64,000 nucleotides of DNA from Ilex aquifolium (Eukaryota > Streptophyta > Magnoliopsida > Aquifoliales > Aquifoliaceae), in the NCBI GenBank assembly GCA_951799425.1, contig OX637406.1, forward strand, positions 25,228,390-25,292,389. Reading direction: 5' to 3'. The translations under genes and the position numbers were made by a program. Every line of letters begins with the position of its first letter. The first letter of the stretch is position 1. The notes below the pieces were generated by a model, which worked only from the letters and a program-made list of their open reading frames with translations, was not told where the DNA came from and did no database searches. This document shows, one piece after another, positions 45,401 through 56,022 of this stretch.

Positions 45401-46837
45401 AGAGGCTCCCCCCTAGCTGTGTGAACGAGCTCCCATCAAGAGAGGGCTGAATGGATGGCCTTGACAGGCTAGGAGATCATAGCCTGGGCAACCCACTTCC
45501 CCCCATTCCTCCTTTAATGCATTGGCCTTTAAAGTCTTCCACTTGAGTGTAGGAGGCCTGCAAATGTGTAAGGAAATGTTGGGATAGGCGTGGGAGAAGT
45601 GTAGGTGGGACCCCCAAGCCTCAAAGTTGAGTTACAGGCTGTTTTCGCGACCAGAAGGTCCGGAGTACCGGTACTAGGTACCGGTACTGTTTTTCTGCAC
45701 TGGACCACCTTCGGTAGAATCGGAATAACTCTTGATCTAACCGTTGGATTGGGCTAAAATTTTGACACCAAACAGAAGACACCCATATATACAACTTTAA
45801 TGTTTTGAACTTTTCCAAATTCTGAGTAGATCATGGTCAAAATGGAGGAATTCCGAGGCAGTGCTTCCAATTGTTGCTGCAGCTGGTGCCCTTGTTCCCA
45901 AGCACCAATGCCTTCTTGATTTCTTCACTTTTAAGCCTCCAATTCTTCATGTATTGTGTCCATGCCTTCACCACACATCCAATATAGTTGCAATGTCCTA
46001 AAATACATGATTTAAGCAATAAAAACTTGCAACATCAAAATATCAACATTATTCATAATTTCGGCTAACTCTAAGTACTTAAATGCAAAAGTTGAGTTAA
46101 AATGCATGTAATGAGCCCTTCAAATATGCAATATTATGTGCTCATCAATGTGCGCGATTCTGAAGTTCAGAATTCGTAACTCACGTTCGAACGTCATTGA
46201 CGTTCGAACGGTTGTTGCTCCCAGTACTTTTGTTTTTCCATCAGAGAAGAGTACTAAAACGCACTTACGTTCGAACGTCGATTCACGTTTGAACGTCGAT
46301 TCACGTTCGAACGTCGAGTCACGTTCGAACGGAATTCCTATTTTTGCTGAAACTTACAGTGAAGTTTTGGCCTATTTGGAGATTGATTTGGAAAATTTTC
46401 GTGAGATATACTTTTGTAGCCCTAGATGTCTACTATCTACTGTAAAAATTTCAGATCCATTGGAGATCACAATAAAAAGTTATGGCAAAAATACTAGGCA
46501 GTGTCCCAACTCCTTTTTATCCAAATTCTCTCTAAGTGTGTTTTTACTCCGGAATACTTCCTAGCTTCCAATACACTCCATATTACCTCTCCCAATGTTT
46601 TTCGACCTTCCGGATTCAATGGAGAACTTATTTCGACCTAAAAATATTTAGAAACTTCCATAATCCCTCTTCTCAAGTTTATACACCTTCGAAACTTAAA
46701 CTTTCCAATTCATTCCTAAGCCAACCAAATCCATCACAAACCTCTCCAACACATATTTCTACACATATCCACATTTTTACAACAATTATTTACTATATAT
46801 CTATATACATATATAAAATAAAATGCGGGGTGTTACA
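42486..46837 (-). repeat. 5' LTR of H, interrupted by an F-family solo LTR
   Basis: The partner of 36812-39339, with the same minisatellites (43090-43260, 43265-43735), TATA box and palindrome cluster (46180-46335). The F solo LTR occupies 44330-46147. Confidence 0.95.
44330..46147 (-). mobile_element. F-family solo LTR inside the H LTR
   Basis: TGATTGATTGGAAATGCGG ... GTGCTCATCA, 1818 bp, in the same orientation as element F. An exact duplication ATGTG (44325-44329, 46148-46152) flanks it, and the uninterrupted H LTR at 38650 shows the empty site. It has two GTACCGGTAC-type units near 45666-45687. No internal region: a solo LTR. It must postdate H. Confidence 0.95.
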
Positions 46838-46842
46838 ATATC

Positions 46843-47119
46843 TATGTACCACACTCCCTGGGACACCTTCCGCAGCTGTATTGGATTAGTGGATGTCCAT
46901 TCATTTAGCGCTAGGACAGCTATAGAGCAGATCAACAACATAGTCTTTCCGCTCTCCGTATGGATGCAATTGATGAGGGTATGATGAGCCTACGGATGGA
47001 TCAGCAGACGATTAGGAGGGATGTTCGACTTCTTAGGCACATGAAGTAGAATTCTGGCTTTATTTCAGATGATGAACCCGAGACACCCAGAGGAGATGGT
47101 GGAGATGCAGCCATTTGAG
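46843..47119 (+). pseudogene. Env-like ORF of E, second segment
   Basis: After H, coding resemblance resumes on the plus strand: GMDQQTIRRDVRLLRHMKNS-like residues and an acidic Gly/Asp-rich tail before a stop near 47119. Env-like proteins of SIRE elements end in a similar acidic or coiled region. Fossil. Confidence 0.5.
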
Positions 47120-48067
47120 CTTGAGAGTTCTTACATTTATTCATGGCCTGTACTGAAGTACTCTATTATTTTTCTTGTTGAATTTTATTTGTTTAACTCG
47201 TATTTTTTTTTGTTTTGACATACTCTTAGTCCTGTTTATTGATGCTTAATCATATTTTAACGTTGAGTTATATGCCTTGTTTGTCTCTACTTAGTTTACC
47301 TGCATTATTTGGTTAGTTGTTGTGCATTCATACCTTCTTAATATACTATGATTGTATTGCATGATTGTTATAGGTCGTCATTGAATTGAAATTTGTAGAA
47401 AATAAGATAAGAATATGTTGGGTAACTTGATTCTATACCTTGCTTGTTAAGAACCGTCGTTGGATTGGCATTTAAGACAAAAGAGGAGAATATTTTAGGT
47501 ACATATGACAGGAATCGATGAGATTTACTCTTTACTAGGCTAGATATATTCCATATGAACATAAGAAGGGGGAGTTTGTCCAAATACTTCGGAGAAGTAA
47601 ATTTTTCAAACTTGGTATGAAGTCACATATTTTTATTTGTTTATCTTTCACTTGTTATTTCACTTGTGAAGACCAACTAAGGGAGATAATTTGATTTGTT
47701 TCATATTGATAAATCAATAGGTTCTCAAGCATATTGGGCAAGCTAGTTTCTAACGCGTTATATATTTGCACTTGCATGATGTATACATACTTATGCCCTA
47801 TGCTTATCTTGGTACTTTCTAAACCTGTGATTATGTTTTGTATTTCTCTAACATATGATATTTTTCACAAAGTTTGATTTGAGTGGTGATGTGAAGGACT
47901 ACAATTTTCAAGCTTCATCAAAAGAAGTAGATTATTGTACTAGGTAGAGATTTAGGATGTATGCATGAGAGTTGATATTAGTTTATAATTCTTTTGCTTA
48001 ATGGTTTGATTTGAAATCTTAATTTCTAACTTGTGTATGTTATCACAAAATTTCCAAAAGGGGATAT
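47120..48067 (+). other. 3' non-coding stretch and polypurine tract of E
   Basis: AT-rich, no ORF above background. It ends in CCAAAAGGGGATATTA (48054-48069), resembling the CCAAAGGGGGAGATTGTTAG polypurine tract and LTR start of copia elements. Confidence 0.5.
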
Positions 48068-49497
48068 TATTAGATCATATTTATAATTGGCTAATTTTTT
48101 AGTCGATTGTAAAATCTCAACATATTCTATGGTCATGATGCTATCAAGTTCAAGATCTGAAAGCACCATTGAATGGAGGAGATCAAGCGTCAAACCAACA
48201 TCATTCTACCTCCATATGCACCTTCATGCTTAGGACAATGTAATGATCTAGACACCTAAGATGAATCCTTAGTTATTTTAACTCAGGTTGATTAGGATGA
48301 AAATGGAATTGGAAGTAATTCGATTATGACTCTTAGGTGATTTTAAAAGAAAAGTTTTTCTAAACCATTTATGTGTTTTGAAAACATAGTTTGAGTCATA
48401 ATCGGACCCCTCTTTGAGCAACACCCTTTAGTGTTCAAGAGGATAAGTTTTTGAATAGTTTTTTGCTTAAAAACCTGTAGGGGCCGATCTATGCTTTCTA
48501 GCCTTCACTAGAGTGGTTTCTTTATGACATAGGGAAGTAAATGAGAAAAGGCCATGGAAGGCAGCACATAGCTCACTCTATGAGCTCGTTGGAGACCGCT
48601 CAAGCAGTGCTTGCCATAGTCGTGTTTGAAACATTGTTTTTCGTTCCAAAGACAACTGCCCTATGACAGCCCTCACACTGATCGAGCAGTCATTTTGCGA
48701 ATCTGATTTTTTTTATTTACCAATACTACCTTTATTTCAAAAAATAAATAGGGGGATTCTTTCCCACGTCTTGGTTAAGCCTTTATTGCGATTTTCAAGA
48801 GAGAAAATTGTACTTCTACCTTGAGACTTTCTACCACAACCTAAATATCTATGATCCAAAAGGCTACCACTAGAGATTCTATCCAACCCTACAAATTGGA
48901 GTTTAAGATCTTGATAGGTTGGTATACCCATTGGTGTGTGCATAATGAGGATTGTTGGCGTGCCCATAATAGCTCGAGGCCTAGATGAACCGCGCGGGAG
49001 GTCCAAGTGAAGCTACACTAGACGTCGAAGGAGGCCCTCTGGCAGAAAGACAGTAAGGAAAGGAGCATCTAACCATGGTATTAGTTGAGGTATAATCCTT
49101 GAGTACTTGAACTGAGAAAGTTTCCCGTGATTTTTATTGAGGAGGATTTCCACGTCAACAAATCACTTGTGCTATTTACTCTTTATCATATACACTTATA
49201 ATTGTTTGAACCTGTACACTATGTTTTTGTGGATTTGATTGATTAAATATTCATTATATATAGTTGTGCAACTGGGTTTGGGGATTGGGATCGACATGAG
49301 ATTAGTTACAAGTGAATTAATTTAATCAATCGTCACAGTGAAAGGTGGTTGTGGTGACTAAAGGGCTTCTCACATTAATAATTAAATCTTTGTGGGAAGA
49401 GGTAATTGTGGTGCGTTAGGTTTTAATTAGTAATCATTTAGGCTAAATTTGAAAAACCTATCCACCCCCCTCTAGGTATAGTGTCTTTAGCTCCACA
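48068..49497 (+). repeat. 3' LTR of E
   Basis: About 1.43 kb. It starts TATTAGATCATATTT after the polypurine tract and ends CCTATCCACCCCCCTCTAGG, then GTCTTTAGCTCCACA. The CTATTCACCCCCCTCTAGG motif near the end is typical of plant copia LTRs. The ends are not exactly fixed. Confidence 0.55.
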
Positions 49498-50459
49498 TGT
49501 ATAATCGTGAGGGAAGATCCATATCGGATTCCCCCTTCGGGAACAACAATGTGTACTGTTCACTTTGTTTAGGTTCACTCTTGCATGCCACAAACACTCT
49601 TTACACTTAGTTGAAGGGGTAGCTTGCAAGACCCATTCTGGAAGATTATTGTAGTGCATTGCTATGTGTTGTGCAGATAGTTATGGGTTAGCCTAGGAGA
49701 AAACCTTCACCAAATCCTTGGAATAGGGCCTTATGAAGATTACCCGGAGTGAGCTAGTGGATTGGCTCGCTTGTAATCCACACACGATTGTGTATGCACC
49801 AAACATGGTAACCTGATTTGGGGGAGGATGGAATTTTGGAAGGGGTGAGTGATTGAGGGGTACAATAGGGGTGGAGGTGACTTGGGGATTAGAACTTACC
49901 CCCCAAAAAAAAAGGTTAGAGACTGAATAAGATAGACTTACATTTCAAATAGCAATTGATAAATGTTTACAATATAATGAAACAGTGACAATATATATTT
50001 ACCCCCGCTACAATTCACATAACTTTTGTGGTTTATTTGGAATTCTAAAAATATTTCCCCAACATAAAAACATGCAAAAAATTTAGAGAAAGGTTCATAT
50101 TGAAAAAAATAAATTGGATTCTTTCATGCGTTAAGAACTTAGGTGTGTCAATAGATCATATTTTGCCTTGAATTCGATTGATTTTGTGTTTGATTAATCA
50201 TAAGTAATTGTTACCTTTAACTAGGTATCTGAGTTTGAACCGATATGTAAAATATTTCTTGAATTTAGATTTGAATATACCAAATTTTTTTCTGATTTCT
50301 ACATACATGTACATAGGTATGTGATGAAAATAAGTGTTATTTGATAAAACTGTATCAAAATCAAGATAAAATTTTTAAAATTCAATTTGAGTTGGTTAAC
50401 TGATACGATTGTATTTCTAAAATTTAGGTAATTTAGATATGGATTGTAGAATCTAAATT
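49498..50459. other. Unassigned intergenic sequence
   Basis: No coding potential, recognised repeat or RNA gene is seen. It has a G-rich stretch (49815-49890) and a short A run (49903-49912). It may be host sequence flanking E or an unrecognised repeat. Confidence 0.4.
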
Positions 50460-51206
50460 TGTTAGAGTAACTCCAACTCAACTCTCCATTTTAGCTACTC
50501 AAAATATATTAAAATATTATACTCTTTATTTTAGAAAGTCATTTTATAAGTTCACTCAAATCGCGCTCTTTATTTTAGTTAACTGATTCAACTAACTTTC
50601 AATAATTTAAATTGAAAATACCACGTAGCCTACCATGTCATCGCCAGATTTTTAACGGTCATATTTAACCCAAAATTTAATTTAATCTGAAATTCAACCA
50701 AAAAAAAAAGATATTAGTTTTGGGTTCTTCTTGTCAAATTGTCAATTAGAATTTTAGTGAATTACTGAGATAGAAGGAGGAATAGCCAAAACAGAAAAGC
50801 TAAAAAATAAAAAATGGTGAAATGGCAAAAGAGAAAGTTGATTGAACCAAGAAAGAGAGAGAGGAGTAAATATTGAATGCAACGGTGTATCACTAACCAA
50901 TCCAAATGAATAAGGTGAACCCCACTTAAGCTTACATGGAAGGAGATGTGGAGTTATTTACTTATATGACAGGTTAGTTATTAATTTTTGTAGGGTCCAT
51001 TTATTTATTTGTTTTAATATTATTGGTTAGTAATATCATATCACCTTGTCATGTACTATCAGCATGTAATGAATATTTTCTTGAGAGAGATAGGGATGGA
51101 GAGTGGGATAGAGAGGGGGAGGGGCTCGCCAAATTTGGAGAGCAAAAAAGGTGAAATGCTAAATAGAGAGTGGGATAAAGAGTGAATTGGAGTGGTTTTT
51201 TTGGTG
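50460..51206. mobile_element. MITE-like DNA element with imperfect terminal inverted repeats
   Basis: The left end has ACTCCAACTCAACTCTCC (50469-50486). The right end (51179-51200) in reverse complement reads ACTCCAATTCACTCTTTATC. The interior has no ORF, is AT-rich and carries GAGAGTGGGATA twice near the right end. Superfamily uncertain; a Harbinger-like TTA target is possible on the left but not confirmed on the right. Confidence 0.5.
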
Positions 51207-51403
51207 TTAGGGCTAGGTAAAATGACTAAGAAATGAGAAATTGAGAGTGGGTTGGTACTGCACTTAAATAGATCGCATTAAAAAATAATTTTTTCAATTA
51301 GATTCGGATCATAGTTTTCATATCAGGTTTGAATCACGCAAAATTCTATCCAAATATATTAATATTGATTTTAAATAATCATAACTTTTCCTAAACTTTT
51401 CAT

Positions 51404-51479
51404 AAATAAAGATAGAGTTATGATTTAATTTGTTACCCTTCCTTCCGTAACAAATTAAATCATAACTCTATCTTTATTT
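51404..51479. repeat. Perfect 33-bp inverted repeat with 10-nt loop
   Basis: Arms 51404-51436 and 51447-51479 are perfectly complementary (each starts or ends with AATAAAGATAGAGTTATG-type sequence) around the loop CCTTCCTTCC. It would form a strong hairpin in RNA from either strand. No coding sequence is nearby. Confidence 0.9.
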
Positions 51480-51639
51480 TATAAAAATTTCGATACCACA
51501 CAACCGATAACTCTTCTCCCAACAATTACTCATTACTTTTCATAATGGACAGTTGTCAACAGCGGTTACTTCTTAAAAACTTAACTTAAAGAACTCTGAA
51601 AAATTCTCTTTACCACAGAAAAAGAAATGGGAAAATTGT

Positions 51640-51850
51640 ATTCTCTCCCCCCTGTGGTTTACTCTTACTCTTTAGCAGATTACCCCACTCACATTTAAAA
51701 ATAAGCATATATCCCTTATATGGTTTATGGACCAATGTGCAGAGTTATTAATTCCGTCCAAATTAATGGATTGGACCACGTGGCATGTAAAAAAAATCTT
51801 ACAAAATTAAAATAGCCAAAAGATAAAATCACCCTTATATCAGTGTTATC
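51640..51850. repeat. Probable fragment of a dispersed DNA-transposon-like repeat
   Basis: The stretch CCCCCCTGTGGTTTACTCTT, then TTTAGCAGATTACCCC and ATATCCCTTATATGGTTTAT, resembles the ends of common plant Mutator-like non-autonomous repeats. No second end was identified. Confidence 0.3.
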
Positions 51851-52235
51851 AGAACAAGATCGGACATCAAACCGGTAGAGAGATTGTGTCAATGGTACAC
51901 TAGTTCAACCAATGGGTCAACTAGTAGGACCGGTCGTTTAATAAAAATATTAAAATAATTATTAATAATAATAAATATACCAAAACAATTACAGTAATTG
52001 TAAAAATAACATGTTTTAGTATAGTATAAAATCCATCAATTTTTTTAATCAAGGTATAAAATCTAACAGCGTCAAAAAATCCATGAATATGTAATAAAGA
52101 TTGGCATTAAGTAACACTGATTGACAAACATAAATACATAAAAAAAAAATAGAAGAGAAAGGCAAGTACGTATGAAATAATCTGCAATGTATAAAAAGAT
52201 CGAAAAGAAAAGTAATGCAGTTCAGTGGAACATTT

Positions 52236-52286
52236 ATCCCACATCGAGAAGAGATAAAAAAAATTCAAGGAATAATCACTTATAAA
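52236..52286 (+). promoter_or_regulatory. snRNA-type upstream sequence element and TATA box
   Basis: ATCCCACATCG (52236-52246) fits the plant snRNA USE consensus RTCCCACATCG exactly. TATAAA starts at 52281, about 34 bp downstream, close to the Pol II-type snRNA spacing. A second weaker copy, ATCCAACATTGG (52317-52328), with an AT-rich TTTAAAAA about 35 bp on, follows. No snRNA sequence is recognised after either. Confidence 0.4.
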
Positions 52287-52612
52287 AGATGGCTAATGTA
52301 CTGTTACAAAAACGTTATCCAACATTGGAAACACAAAAGTGAGGAACTCGAGTAAGTGCCTTTAAAAATGTTTGCTTTGGAAACCATTTCTTTTGGTGAA
52401 CACGTGGTTATTGATTTAACGGTTCAAGTGATGTCATTTAGTTTTTGAGCTATCCAGTTCATCGATTTTTATTAAAATCAGTCGGTTTTTGGGTTTGGCC
52501 CCGGTTTTGATGCACATACGATCCAATTAGTAAACTGGATCATTTAAGGACCTGATTCATCTCTGTGTGCGGTGATTTTTGCACAATAAATAAAAAAGAC
52601 AACTCTTTCCAT

Positions 52613-53631
52613 TGGTGAACCCGTATTTACTTCGAAAGTCGACGATCATGTAGCGAAGGGAGGCCAAAGATGACCAAAGGAATAGTGATGAATTGCTTTC
52701 AAGGTTGTCTGATCGATTCCGGCGAGCCGAAGGCGGTTCATGACACTCAAAAGATGGGTTAGAAGGGCGCCGGAGTGTTTTCCGGCGGATCTCCTCCGAC
52801 GGTCAAATCAGTTCGTGAGAGATGAAAAGGGAAAAACACTATTTTGTGTTCTGGGGTCAGATTGCATACCTTTGCCTCACATTTGTGAAGGCTATTTATA
52901 CCTTCCATGAAAGTCATCATTGCTGTCAGGTGGGTCATGTCAAGAAGAGGCTTCCCATTGATTTATTTGGAAGGCAGTGGGTAGTATTCAGTCATTGGGC
53001 AAAGCACCCCCTATTCTACATGGGAAAGGCTCCAGCCTTTAATGCTCGGGCTCCCAAGCATTAAATGCGCTTCCTCCTAAGCTTCCTGGGCATTAAATAC
53101 TCTTCCTTCTAAACTCCCTGAGCATCATGGACGTTCCATCCCTCTGAGGGATTATTAAATGTTCCTCTAGGATGACTGCATATCAGCAGGGGGTATTCTT
53201 GTCAATTTACCCTCAATCCTGTGCATCATGCCACGTGTCTAACTCTCCTTGGTTGCTGATCCTGTCTATTCTGCCATTCTGACTTCATTTGAAAGGCAAG
53301 TCAATGATCCATGGTCTAACTCTGATTTCAACAGGTTGCAACCGTCAATAATCCGCCTTGGAGCTTTAGGTGATGTGTCCAAACGGATCCTCGGGATCCA
53401 ATCACGTGGGGAACACGTGTCATCACATGAAGCTGGAGGTGTCCTCGGTGCCGAGGACACGTGTCTTCTCCAGAGCTGGGGTTGTCCTTGGTGCCGAGGA
53501 CACGTGTCTTCACCAAAGAGCTTTAAGTGTCCTCGGTGCCGAGAATACGTGTCTTCACCAGAGTGCTTGAGGTGTCCTCGGTGCCGAGGACACATGTCAG
53601 ATCCATATTCTTCCTCAAGAATGTCCCATCA
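52613..53631 (-). repeat. 3' LTR of C
   Basis: Plus strand TGGTGAACCCG ... GTCCCATCA, about 1.02 kb. The right edge abuts a polypurine tract (GGGCTGGGGGCAAT on minus, 53632-53646), like the one of B. A TATA box GGTATAAATAGC (52891-52902, minus) and a G-box array (53400-53600) lie inside. Confidence 0.7.
53404..53600. promoter_or_regulatory. G-box and CCTCGGTGCCGAGG palindrome array in the C LTR
   Basis: Four units of about 45-60 bp each combine CCTCGGTGCCGAGG (a 14-bp palindrome with a mismatched centre, some units varied) with ACACGTGTC. CACGTG is the G-box core bound by plant bZIP and bHLH factors. Further ACGTG cores lie at 53231-53236 (CCACGTGTC), 53402-53420 and 53668. U3 location suggests an enhancer. 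Confidence 0.65.
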
Positions 53632-53793
53632 ATTGCCCCCAGCCCTTGATCTTCGTACGGCGTGGGAGACGTGTCATCAGAAGATGAAAGGGCTCAACCA
53701 CTCCGTCACTGTGCAGCCGCAATCCCGCCTTCGGAGGTCGTGCCCATTGAATGCGCCCCTTCTTGTGTCTCGTGCGCAATGATGGAGACTGGC

Positions 53794-53802
53794 TCTATAT
53801 AA
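53794..53802 (+). promoter_or_regulatory. TATA box of the C antisense gene
   Basis: CTATATAAA on the plus strand, about 160 bp outside the LTR and 350 bp before the likely start codon. A possible leader intron with GGTGAGTAAC donor (about 53967) and TTCATTCCAG acceptor (54048-54057) follows. Confidence 0.6.
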
Positions 53803-54152
53803 ACAGAGCCCAGTCTCCCCTACGCCACTTTCGACTCCTTAGCCAACTCAGAGACTTTCGTCGTAGATTCATTGGAGGGGTTGTTGCTTGCCTAAACATA
53901 GCTGCCATTTTCTTCACTGTCAAAGAAGAAAACTTCAAGCCTTTGTGTCAATTCCTTCTGTTTTCGGTGAGTAACTCATTATTTCCTCTCTCTTATCTTC
54001 TTCTTCACCTTCTTTTCTTTTCTGGTTGTCATTCCCACTTTCATTTGTTCATTCCAGTGCCATTGTTCGTTCCCTTGAGTCGCCAGATTCTCTGTGTGTC
54101 CCTTAAGATTCCCCGTTTGTAGAAAATCTCTTCTCTTTTTCTTCTTCAAAAA

Positions 54153-56022
54153 ATGCCGAGGCGTCGTCGTCCTGTTGCCGAGGTCAAAGAGGCTGGAACC
54201 TCTAGGCCGAGGAAGTATACAGTCAAGGGTCGTTAGCAAAACTTCTATCTGAAAGCCCGAGATCCCTCAATGTACCTTGTGACACACCTCCCGGATTCGG
54301 ACAAGGGGTATAGGGACGATCTGCTAGTCTTCAGTGATGCCTAGGAGAGGGGGTCGGCCCCGAGTATGATGGCTTGTGGTGCCCCAAGGAGTGGCGAACG
54401 ACAAGTACGTCAGATTCTCCCTCTCTTCTCATCTTTCTTAGTCTTTCATAAATTTTGCACAAGTTCTAACGTTCTTCCTCTTTTGTGCAGGAATCTCCAA
54501 CGCCGAAGCTGCTCCTCCTCCTCAGCACCTGGTTAATTTTGACGACATCGTCACCGTCTGGGGGTACGTCGACAACGGATTTGGCCGAGCAGCTCACATA
54601 CTCCTAGGCTACAACCCGGGTACAAGAAGTACTCCCAAACTCTCCAACCCGTCGATCCCTTAAGGTGGTCGGAGCTCTTTCAGCAAAACTTGAAGGAGGA
54701 CCCCGACAGGGCTACCGAAGCCGAGTTAGAAGTCGCTGCTGAGGAAGGTACCCAAGAGGTGGTGGAAGTTAGAGATCCTTCCACCCCAGTCCACGCCGAT
54801 TCCAACACGTCCGGGAGGGAAACTTAGCCAGATTTCAACGTTTTTTAGAGTCTGGACGAAGAAAACGCACTTGAAGTCACCATGTCTGACGTTCCCCTCA
54901 TCTCCCTGGACTTCATCAAATAGAGGGCCGCCTTTATCGTTGTAAGGGGTCGTGGGTCTAGCTCCAACAAACCCCCTCCACTACCAAGGACTATTTCACC
55001 CCCTACTCCTCCTCTAAGGTCAATCAGTCGTGGTCGAGGCCACCCCAAGGATTCCCAGCATGAGGAGGAGAGAAGGACCAAGTAAAGACACGACAATCCC
55101 AGTCATGGAAGGGGCATTCCCATCCCTCCTCTGATGTCAGTGCCTCCAACAACAACAACAACCACCACCACAGCAACAACAATAATAGCTCCTCCACTAG
55201 CGCCGACGACTCAAGCAGGGGAGTAGCACCCTCGGGCTCAAGATCGTGGCAACAGGCCGATCCGGGTCTCAGATTCTATCATCCACTCTCCTCACGTGGC
55301 CTACGCTATGAGTGAGATGCTTCTCTGCTTGAGTGTGCAATGAATTCGCTGGTGGTAAGGTCCTAAGTAGTAGTTCCCTTCTTTTCTTATTTCTCTTTTT
55401 TGTTTATCGGTGTAACCCTTCTTCTATTCTTTTGACAGACTGCCAGCAAGTCTCGGTCATTGCTGACCGCTTCCACATGCAATGGGAGAGGCTCTAAGAC
55501 TCTGAGAGGCAAAAATCTGAAGCCTAGGGAGCTCTCACCATGGCAAGGGAGGAAGTGGCAGCCCGAGACAAGACTCTTTTTTCCCAAGCGGCCCAGATTG
55601 TCGAGCTCCTGAAGGAGGCCGAGACGGCCAAGGGGAATGTCGAGAAAATAAGTGCTCCCTCGCCGATGCCGAGAAGAAAATAACGGAGTCGACAAAAAAG
55701 CTCTCGGCGTTTGAGGCTAAGGTGACGGATTCGGAGCAAACTTGTTCTGCTCTCACTTAGGAGCTAGATAAAGTTCGGGCTCAGTTGGACGTCGCTAGCA
55801 AGAATCGGGTAGAAATAGTGGCCCATTGCGCCAACGACATCCAGATGGCTTCAAGGACCATAAGGGAGAGTACTTCAAGCAAGGGAGGGACGAAGCCCTA
55901 AAGGCTGCTGGTGTCCCCGTCGACTCTCCTCTCTTTCTGAAGAACGAGTACATCCCTTCCGAGGCGGTGGTGCAAGCCTCGACTGAGGTCCTAAGACTCT
56001 GCCTCCGGGGCCATGCCCCTTC
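54153..56022 (+). pseudogene. Antisense gene of C (Tat-type extra ORF with coiled coil)
   Basis: Start ATG 54153 (MPRRRRPVAEVKEAGTSRPR). The first part includes VTHLPDSDKGYRDDLLVF. An intron-like interval (about 54403-54490) ends in TTTTGTGCAG. An acidic stretch, a Pro/Thr/Gln-rich stretch (55140-55200) and a long coiled coil (QAAQIVELLKEAETAKGNVE, 55560-55800) follow. Extra antisense ORFs with a C-terminal coiled coil are known in Tat elements; B carries one in the same position. Function unknown. Fossil. Confidence 0.55.

Larger units (their letters stand above)
36812..46837 (-). mobile_element. Element H: non-autonomous Tekay-like chromovirus
   Basis: Two LTRs (36812-39339; 42486-46837 including a nested solo LTR) are flanked by an exact duplication ATATC (36807-36811, 46838-46842). 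The minus-strand order is 5' LTR, initiator-Met PBS, gag and start of protease (42283-40736), a 30-bp repeat block (40660-39880), integrase C-terminus with chromodomain (39866-39381), polypurine tract and 3' LTR. No RT or RNase H is seen. The LTRs are nearly identical on reading, so the insertion is young. A solo F-family LTR inserted later. Confidence 0.9.
5094..49497 (+). mobile_element. Element E: SIRE-like Ty1/copia retrotransposon, non-autonomous remnant hosting the nest
   Basis: The parts in plus-strand order are gag (5094-6083, 12523-12720), a non-coding stretch (12721-13549, then 35201-35877), an env-like ORF (35878-36811, 46843-47119), a 3' non-coding stretch, a polypurine tract near 48055-48066 and a 3' LTR (48068-49497). 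No pol domains are seen. The 5' LTR is not visible. The pieces are separated by G, D with its contents, and H with its contents. Grouping gag and env-like/LTR parts as one element is inference from order, orientation and the fact that both flank D. Broken; the oldest layer of this nest. Confidence 0.6.

Noticed and set aside
51404-51479. Bacterial-type terminator reading of the hairpin
   Set aside because: The context is plant nuclear DNA, and no gene precedes it; a foldback or small-RNA source is more plausible.
49498-52612. Host protein-coding gene in the stretch lacking LTR elements
   Set aside because: ORFs are all short and AT-driven, with no family motif or convincing exon structure.
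53266-53595. Minus-strand ORF with repeated CPRHRGHLK-type units
   Set aside because: It is a by-product of the G-box/CCTCGG repeat array in the C LTR; no start context or protein family supports it.
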